From the NCBI GenBank assembly GCA_018713505.1, contig DVOL01000097.1, forward strand, positions 1 to 19,812: a DNA stretch of 19,812 bases. Direction: 5' to 3'. Below are positions 15,043 to 19,812 of the stretch, in pieces; the stretch's first letter is position 1; each line of letters opens with the position of its first letter. Position numbers and translations under genes: made by a program. The notes under the pieces were generated by a model that made no database searches, had not been told where the DNA came from, and saw only the letters and a program-made list of their open reading frames with translations. Source of the DNA: Faeciplasma avium. GTDB lineage: Bacteria > Bacillota > Clostridia > Oscillospirales > Ruminococcaceae.

Positions 15043-15236
15043 AGGTTGTTTCGCTCCCTCCGAGTCAGCCTAGGAATATCCCAAGGGAGGCAGACTCTTA
15101 GATATATTAAATTATTAAATAGGTAAACCGTTCCCCGCCGGAATAATCCTGCAAGGACGGAAGTAATTGTTAGTCGGCAGTAGTGCATATATCGCCGTAA
15201 GGCACGCCGACCGTCATGCTTTGTCAATTATCACCC
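15043..15236 (-). promoter_or_regulatory. Structured glmM-glmS 5' leader
   Basis: A non-coding leader of about 190 nt runs from the predicted start near 15236 to the glmM ATG. Stem 1 pairs GTCGGC+GTGC (15211-15202) with GCAC, a TACT bulge, and GCCGAC (15186-15173). Stem 2 (plus 15062-15097) pairs GAGTC/GACTC and GCCT/AGGC around one T-T mismatch, ending just before the ribosome site. Inside stem 2, CTCCCT (plus 15084-15089) is complementary to the ribosome site AGGGAG (plus 15054-15059), so it could mask translation in another fold. No glmS ribozyme, T-box or other class I know was recognised. Confidence 0.5.
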
Positions 15237-15242
15237 GAGCTT

Positions 15243-15270
15243 ATTATATCACAAAAGCTAATAATGTCAA
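15243..15270 (-). promoter_or_regulatory. Promoter of glmM-glmS operon
   Basis: Minus-strand TTGACA (15265-15270), a 16-base spacer and TATAAT (15243-15248) with the TGA extension. Both hexamers are perfect. Predicted start is near 15236. Confidence 0.87.
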
Positions 15271-15419
15271 TAATATTGATTTCTTTTAAACGCTTTATTG
15301 ATAAATTCTGAGCCGATTGTCGGAATTTAAGAGCTTAATCTGTAAATAATTGAAAGTATATAAATTCAAAATACCGCCCTTTAGATACTCTATTTTATGC
15401 TTAAAGTCTGCCGTTTGTT

Positions 15420-15446
15420 AAAAAGTCGGTGTCTGCCCGGCTTTTT
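15420..15446. terminator. Orphan terminator-like hairpin in divergent gap
   Basis: AAAAAGTCGG (15420-15429) pairs with CCGGCTTTTT (15437-15446), one pair being a wobble, around a seven-base loop, with the A/T-run structure of an intrinsic terminator on both strands. It lies between the divergent glmM and membrane-protein promoters, where no gene needs one. It may end a small RNA, possibly plus-strand from a weak TTAATC-N18-TATAAA at 15335-15364, or shield the divergent units. The rest of 15271-15482 is AT-rich with no gene seen. Confidence 0.5.
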
Positions 15447-15482
15447 GTGATTTAAAGCAGTTAAATGTTTTCGTATTTTTGC

Positions 15483-15511
15483 TTGCTTTTTTTTGCCCTT
15501 AGTGGTATACT
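15483..15511 (+). promoter_or_regulatory. Promoter of membrane protein-dehydrogenase-proBA operon
   Basis: TTGCTT (15483-15488), a 17-base spacer and TATACT (15506-15511) with the TGG extension. Predicted start is near 15518, 30 bases before the first ATG. Confidence 0.65.
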
Positions 15512-15547
15512 TATAAAAATCAACTAACCAATATGACGGAGGTTTTT

Positions 15548-15994
15548 ATGCAGATTCTAACAGCAATGGCACTAAGGAGCAGGTTTGCCCCGCTTCCCAC
15601 CCAGGTACACATCCTTTTCTGTATTCTGGCTACGGTGCTTTTTATAACCCTATACCTATATCAAAGGAAGCTAAAGGACCTTCTTTGGCTCTTGGTTTGC
15701 GACCTTCCCCTTATCCTGCAGTTTTACGGGGATGAGGTAACTGCGCTTGTCGTCGGTGTGTGCGAGATGCTTCTTCTCGTTATGATATTCTTAGAGTATA
15801 CAAAAGAAAGAAAGCTAAGCAGGGAGTCTGCTCCTTCCGGCGAGAGCGTATCCGGGGAGGACTCTAAGGAGGCTTCCTCCGACAGCGGTCTTTCCGATTT
15901 AGAAAAGGCTGTAGCCTTAGAAAGAAGCAAGCTTGCCGGAAAGACGGACGACATAATCTCCCAGGCCTTTGACGGGGAGGAGCCGGGAGCATGA
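15548..15994 (+). CDS. Unknown three-helix membrane protein with acidic tail
   Basis: I do not recognise this 148-residue protein. It has three predicted membrane segments, at about 19-38, 44-60 and 64-83. A positively charged stretch (KERKLSR, about 86-92) follows, then a polar tail of about 55 residues rich in Ser, Glu, Asp and Gly, with a short amphipathic stretch LSDLEKAVALERSKLAG near 115-131. By the positive-inside rule the tail is cytoplasmic. ATG at 15548 is chosen because GGAGG (15538-15542) lies five bases before it; an in-frame ATG at 15533 has no ribosome site. It is first in its operon, and its TGA overlaps the dehydrogenase ATG (ATGA), which implies coupled translation. Coding is well supported; function is open. 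Confidence 0.8.
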   Translation: MQILTAMALRSRFAPLPTQVHILFCILATVLFITLYLYQRKLKDLLWLLVCDLPLILQFYGDEVTALVVGVCEMLLLVMIFLEYTKERKLSRESAPSGESVSGEDSKEASSDSGLSDLEKAVALERSKLAGKTDDIISQAFDGEEPGA

Positions 15995-16947
15995 GAAGCT
16001 GTGTGATTCTTGACGCTGATACCGTCACAAACGGAGACATATCCTTTGAGCCGATATCCTCCCTTGTCGACGCAAGGCTTATAGGTCTTACCGTCGAGGG
16101 CGAGGTCGCAGATAACATTGCAGACGCCGAGCTTGTCATAACCAACAAGGTTAAGATTACCGACGAGGTGATGAGCCGCTGCAAAAATCTTAAATACATC
16201 GGTCTATTTGCAACCGGCTACAATAATATCGACATTGAGGCGGCTAAAAAAAGAGGGATAGTAGTCTCAAATGTGCCGGGATACTCGACAAGCTCTGTGG
16301 CACAGCACACCTTTGCTCTTATACTTCACTACTTTTCAAGCGCCGCCGAGTACGGCAGGACGGTCAAAAACGGCGACTGGTGCTATTCAAAGCTCTTTTC
16401 CTATTTCAACATCCCCTTCTTTGAGCTGTCCGGGAAGACTATCGGCATAATAGGCTACGGAGCAATAGGCAGGGCTGTTGCTAAAATTGCAAGGGCATTT
16501 GATATGAGGGTTTTAGTATACACAAGAACTCCCCCTAAGGACGAGGATGGAATCATCATATCAGGACTTGACGAGCTTTTGTCCGAGTCAGACATAGTGA
16601 CTCTACACTGCCCTCTTACCGAAGCGACACGCTCCCTTATAAACGAAAGAACGCTAGGACTTATGAAAAGCTCTGCGATTCTTATAAATACCTCAAGAGG
16701 CGCAGTTATTGACGAAAGCGCCCTCCTAAAGGCTCTTTCCGAGGGAAAAATTGCCTTTGCCGGTCTTGATGTCCTCACGGAGGAGCCTATGAGGGAGGAC
16801 TGCCCTTTAAGAAACGCTCCAAACTGCCTTATAACCCCGCATATAGCTTGGGCGCCGCTTGAGACAAGGAAGCGGCTGATAGGTCTTGTAGCAGATAATA
16901 TCAAGGCGTATCTTGACGGCTCGCCGAAAAATAATGTTGCGATTTGA
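15991..16947 (+). CDS. D-2-hydroxyacid dehydrogenase (glycerate/hydroxypyruvate type)
   Basis: A 318-residue NAD(P)-dependent D-isomer-specific 2-hydroxyacid dehydrogenase, reversibly reducing a 2-keto acid. The nucleotide-binding GYGAIG (155-160) lies in IGIIGYGAIGRAVAKIA. Catalytic residues are R236 in NTSRGAVID, E265 in DVLTEEP and H284 in TPHIAWAP. The Trp after HIA resembles glycerate dehydrogenase/hydroxypyruvate reductase more than D-lactate dehydrogenase, so hydroxypyruvate or glyoxylate is the best substrate guess. SerA is less likely because there is no C-terminal ACT domain. Translation is coupled to the upstream membrane protein, and proB follows after nine bases. The link to proline synthesis is not obvious; shared redox or amino-acid control is possible. 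Confidence 0.9.
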   Translation: MRSCVILDADTVTNGDISFEPISSLVDARLIGLTVEGEVADNIADAELVITNKVKITDEVMSRCKNLKYIGLFATGYNNIDIEAAKKRGIVVSNVPGYSTSSVAQHTFALILHYFSSAAEYGRTVKNGDWCYSKLFSYFNIPFFELSGKTIGIIGYGAIGRAVAKIARAFDMRVLVYTRTPPKDEDGIIISGLDELLSESDIVTLHCPLTEATRSLINERTLGLMKSSAILINTSRGAVIDESALLKALSEGKIAFAGLDVLTEEPMREDCPLRNAPNCLITPHIAWAPLETRKRLIGLVADNIKAYLDGSPKNNVAI

Positions 16948-16956
16948 GGAAAAGCT

Positions 16957-17745
16957 ATGAACACTTCCAGCATAAAAAGAATTGTTATAAAGGTCGGGAC
17001 CTCAACTCTTACACACCCCTCCGGCCAGCTAAACATAAGACTGGTTGAGGAGCTTGTAAAGGTTATATCCGATATTAAAAACGCCGGTCACGATATTGCG
17101 CTTGTCTCCTCGGGAGCAATCGGCTTAGGAGCCGCAAAGCTTGGACTTAAAAAAAGGCCCTCGGACACTCCCTCTAAGCAGGCGTGCGCCGCCGTAGGTC
17201 AGTGCGAGCTGATGAATATGTACGACAAGCTCTTTAACGAGTACAGAATCACAGCGGCTCAGGTGCTTTTGACAAAGTATGTCCTAACCGACGAGAGACG
17301 GGTCAATGTAGAAAACACTCTTGAAACTCTTTTGTCCATGGGAGCCGTCCCGATAATAAACGAAAACGATGTCGTTGCCATAGACGAGCTGGAGCTTGAG
17401 GTCGGCGAGAACGACTCCTTAGCCGCAATGGTCGCCTGCATCATTAAGGCTGACCTTTTGATAATAATGTCGGACATTGACGGAATGTATGACAAAAATC
17501 CAAAGCTTTACGATAACGCAAGGCTCATTCCTAGGATTACAGCCTTAACAGACGAGCTGTGGGCGGCAGCCGGAGACGCCGGCTCCGCTCTTGGCACCGG
17601 AGGGATGACAACCAAGCTTCATGCCGCAGGCATTGCCATGGAGCACGGCATTGATATGCTTATAATAAACGGCGACCGTCCCAAGAATCTTTATGATGTC
17701 TTTGACGGGAAGGAAATAGGAACTCTGTTTGTAGGAGGTAGATAG
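16957..17745 (+). CDS. proB: Glutamate 5-kinase
   Basis: Phosphorylates L-glutamate to gamma-glutamyl phosphate with ATP, the committed and usually proline-inhibited step of proline synthesis. The 262-residue protein is the amino-acid-kinase domain alone: IVIKVGTST (9-17) with K12, VSSGAIGLGAA (50-60), INENDVVA, the glutamate/ATP region SDIDGMYDKNP, and GTGGMTTKLHAA near the end. It lacks the C-terminal PUA domain of longer ProB proteins such as that of E. coli (about 367 residues); short forms are known in other bacteria. ATG at 16957 follows TTGAGGAAA. proA starts two bases after its stop, so the two enzymes, which hand over an unstable intermediate, are co-translated. Confidence 0.95.
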   Translation: MNTSSIKRIVIKVGTSTLTHPSGQLNIRLVEELVKVISDIKNAGHDIALVSSGAIGLGAAKLGLKKRPSDTPSKQACAAVGQCELMNMYDKLFNEYRITAAQVLLTKYVLTDERRVNVENTLETLLSMGAVPIINENDVVAIDELELEVGENDSLAAMVACIIKADLLIIMSDIDGMYDKNPKLYDNARLIPRITALTDELWAAAGDAGSALGTGGMTTKLHAAGIAMEHGIDMLIINGDRPKNLYDVFDGKEIGTLFVGGR

Positions 17746-17747
17746 CT

Positions 17748-18998
17748 ATGGCAAGCTTCAGAATAATCGGAGAGAATGCGTATAAGGCTAAAAATGAGAT
17801 TGCGGCGTCTAGCTCGGGCGTAAGAAACTCGGCGCTAGAGGAAATCGCCAAGGCTCTTGACAAGCACAGACGAAATATCCTTGACCAAAACAGGATTGAT
17901 GTTAAAAATGCCGACGCAATGGGGATAAAATCCTCCCTTGTCGACAGGGTCTATCTCAGCGAGAAGCGAATTGACGGCATGATTGACGGAGTTAATAAGC
18001 TAATATCCCTTGAGGACCCTATAGGAGTTATCGAGGGCGGCGTAATCCGTCCCAATGGGCTTAGAATAGTCAAAAAGAGAGTCCCGATGGGCGTAATCGG
18101 AATAATATATGAGTCAAGGCCCAATGTCACCGTGGACGCCGCCTCGCTTTGCATTAAGTCAGGGAATGCCGTTATACTAAGAGGCGGCAAGGAGGCAATC
18201 TACTCTAATACAGTTTTGGTCGAGATAATGAGAGAGGCTGTTTCCAAGGCGGGACTTCCAAGAGACTCTATACAGCTTATCACCGACACCACTAGGGACT
18301 CCGCCGTATCTATGATGAAGGCAAACGGCGTTATCGATCTGCTCATTCCAAGAGGTGGCGCAGGGCTTATTAACTCGGTCGTCCAGAACGCCACCGTCCC
18401 GGTAATTGAGACGGGCGTCGGAAACTGCCATATTTATGTCGACAGCGACGCAAATATAGGAATGGCTATCGACATTATAGACAACGCCAAAACCTCAAGA
18501 CCCGGAGTCTGCAACGCCGCCGAGACTCTTATAGTCCACAAGAGCGTAGCCGAGGAGCTTCTTCCCGCACTTAAAAAGAGGCTGGACAAATCAAATGTCC
18601 AGCTAAGGGGCTGTGAGCTTACGAGGATGATTTTAGGCGATAAAATTATCCCTGCAGCCGAGTCCGACTACAAGGAGGAGTTTCTTGACTATATCCTTGC
18701 CGTCCGTGTAGTAGACAATATCTACGATGCAATAGAGCATATAAGAAGGTACTCAACAGGTCACTCCGAGTGCATAGTAACCGACAATATCCATGCCGCT
18801 GAGCTTTTCCAGAACAGCATTGACGCCGCCGCTGTATATGTTAACGCCTCAACCAGGTTTACAGACGGCTTTGAGTTCGGTCTCGGTGCGGAAATCGGAA
18901 TCTCCACCCAAAAGCTTCATGCAAGAGGTCCGATGGGTATTAAGGAGCTTACAACCTATAAGTATCTTATAAACGGCAACGGGCAGATAAGAGAGTAA
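17748..18998 (+). CDS. proA: Gamma-glutamyl phosphate reductase
   Basis: Reduces gamma-glutamyl phosphate to glutamate-5-semialdehyde with NADPH, the second step of proline synthesis; the product cyclises to pyrroline-5-carboxylate. The 416-residue length is typical. Family motifs appear in order: YESRPNVTVDAASLCIKSGN (121-140), ILRGGKEA (143-150), PVIETGVGNCHIYVD (218-232), and SRPGVCNAAETL (250-261) with catalytic C255. TGHSECIVT and GLGAEIGISTQKLHARGPMG close the catalytic part. GGAGGT in the proB 3' end serves as ribosome site. No proC is in the window. The next gene begins 42 bases downstream with no terminator between. Confidence 0.96.
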   Translation: MASFRIIGENAYKAKNEIAASSSGVRNSALEEIAKALDKHRRNILDQNRIDVKNADAMGIKSSLVDRVYLSEKRIDGMIDGVNKLISLEDPIGVIEGGVIRPNGLRIVKKRVPMGVIGIIYESRPNVTVDAASLCIKSGNAVILRGGKEAIYSNTVLVEIMREAVSKAGLPRDSIQLITDTTRDSAVSMMKANGVIDLLIPRGGAGLINSVVQNATVPVIETGVGNCHIYVDSDANIGMAIDIIDNAKTSRPGVCNAAETLIVHKSVAEELLPALKKRLDKSNVQLRGCELTRMILGDKIIPAAESDYKEEFLDYILAVRVVDNIYDAIEHIRRYSTGHSECIVTDNIHAAELFQNSIDAAAVYVNASTRFTDGFEFGLGAEIGISTQKLHARGPMGIKELTTYKYLINGNGQIRE

Positions 18999-19040
18999 AT
19001 GCTCCCTTTTATAAAATCCTTTGTTAAAGGAGGCGATAAA

Positions 19041-19812
19041 ATGACCGATATAAACTCAAGGGATATAAACAATTCTTCCGACTCAGAGGCGTCTATGAGC
19101 ACCGTTGAAGCAAGGCCTGAGAGCGTAAAAAAGCCGGACGGCTCTATAGCAAGAAGGAAAAGGAACAAAAAAGAAGGCTCTAGTGACTCCTCTGCAGCCC
19201 AAAGCGGCGCTCACAAAGCCCAAAAGGATGAAGGCGTTTTGCCGTCTTATGAGTCTCAGGACGGCAATAAGGACCAAAAAAAAGCTAAAAAGCTCACCCA
19301 TATCACCGAGCTTGACGACCAGGTCAAGGAGGTCATAGACGACGCTCTTGACGAATCCGCAGACGCTCTGGGGCTTTATGAGGACAGTCGTGAGGTAAGC
19401 GGCATTAGTCTTGCACACGCTGCCAGGATTTTATTCGGCGTATTTGTTTTAGTCTTTGCCGCAATAGGAATAATCGCCTGCGTAAACTATATAAAAGAGC
19501 AGGTAGAGCTTAAAAACGCCAATCTTGAAAGAATTAGCTATTTTGAGACACTCATCATGCCGATTTCAGCAAGCGATATGCCGACCTTTGAGGATGTCTC
19601 CGCTTTAAACAACGATGTAATAATCACCGCAGCCTGCTGGGATATCATACTGTCACCCTCCGCCTCGTATACCGTTGAAAACGGAATGTACCGTGTTTCC
19701 TATCTTGAGATCGAGTCAAGGGTAAACAAGCTGTTTGGAAGAGGTGTTTCCTGCCAGCATACCTCGGTAGGAGACGAGGAGCTTATGTTCGAGTATGACG
19801 AAGCCGCCGGGA
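19041..19812 (+). CDS. Unknown single-pass membrane protein (cut by window edge)
   Basis: I do not recognise this protein; about 257 codons are visible and the frame is open at the edge. Residues 1-120 are polar and probably disordered, with basic patches (ARRKRNKK near 37-44, KKAKK near 80-84) and then an acidic stretch (about 89-116). One membrane segment lies at about 128-149 (ILFGVFVLVFAAIGIIACV). After it comes KEQVELKNANLER, perhaps a short coiled coil, then a folded-looking domain of which about 100 residues are seen. With the basic N-terminus inside, this domain would be outside the cell. ATG at 19041 has AAAGGAGG upstream; an in-frame ATG at 18999, directly after the proA stop, lacks a ribosome site. 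It probably shares the proBA transcript. Confidence 0.8.
   Translation, partial: MTDINSRDINNSSDSEASMSTVEARPESVKKPDGSIARRKRNKKEGSSDSSAAQSGAHKAQKDEGVLPSYESQDGNKDQKKAKKLTHITELDDQVKEVIDDALDESADALGLYEDSREVSGISLAHAARILFGVFVLVFAAIGIIACVNYIKEQVELKNANLERISYFETLIMPISASDMPTFEDVSALNNDVIITAACWDIILSPSASYTVENGMYRVSYLEIESRVNKLFGRGVSCQHTSVGDEELMFEYDEAAG

Noticed and set aside
15043..15236. T-box or other tRNA-sensing leader for glmM
   Set aside because: The T-box core AGGGUGG and the terminator/antiterminator pair are absent.
15533..15547. Upstream in-frame ATG for the membrane protein
   Set aside because: The GGAGG at 15538-15542 lies after this ATG and is correctly spaced for the ATG at 15548.
18999..19040. 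In-frame ATG directly after the proA stop as start of the last gene
   Set aside because: AAAGGAGG lies just before ATG 19041; nothing comparable precedes 18999.

Overview
The window looks like a chromosomal housekeeping region of a Gram-positive anaerobe of class Clostridia, probably close to the Oscillospirales/Ruminococcaceae. This rests on protein character and gene order: a lepB-rbgA-rnhB-yraN run, the paired radical-SAM genes of the TIGR03960 and TIGR03936 type, a DUF1540 mini-protein, and a Y-family polymerase paired with a YolD-like protein. It also rests on strong GGAGG ribosome sites, frequent TTG/GTG starts and extended -10 promoters. The placement is inference; no rRNA or other phylogenetic marker was compared. 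No tRNA, rRNA, CRISPR array, IS element, transposase, integrase or phage gene was found.

Layout. Positions 1-368 hold the 5' part of trigger factor (tig, minus strand, cut by the window edge) with its promoter. Next come a lone metallophosphoesterase (minus) and a divergent 56-codon Cys-rich DUF1540 gene. A minus-strand operon runs from 5590 down to 1598: lepB, rbgA, rnhB, yraN, thrC. A GNAT acetyltransferase gene with its own strong promoter sits on the plus strand between lepB and rplS, and shares a bidirectional terminator with rplS. rplS has its own promoter and a structured leader of about 155 nt. Upstream of it lies a two-gene radical-SAM operon (9513 to 6936). A plus-strand Y-family polymerase/YolD-like cassette (9797-11721) converges on the glmM-glmS operon (15042 to 11785) across a second bidirectional terminator. 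From 15548 to the right edge a plus-strand operon holds an unknown three-helix membrane protein, a D-2-hydroxyacid dehydrogenase, proB, proA, and the start of an unknown single-pass membrane protein.

How the genes work together. tig, rplS, lepB, rbgA and rnhB serve translation, secretion and genome maintenance. glmM-glmS supply glucosamine phosphates for the cell wall. proB-proA make glutamate semialdehyde for proline, and thrC makes threonine. The polymerase/YolD-like pair is probably a translesion-synthesis unit. Eight promoters were located by -35/-10 pairs or an extended -10. All sit where gene orientation predicts them, and seven carry the TGn extension.

How novel it is. I see no complete undescribed system. 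The best leads are regulatory and small-scale: a structured glmM leader whose bases could pair with the ribosome site, in an operon with no room for a glmS ribozyme; an orphan terminator-like hairpin in the 505-base gap at 15043-15547; the start-codon problem of rbgA; and two uncharacterised membrane proteins bracketing the 2-hydroxyacid dehydrogenase-proBA genes.
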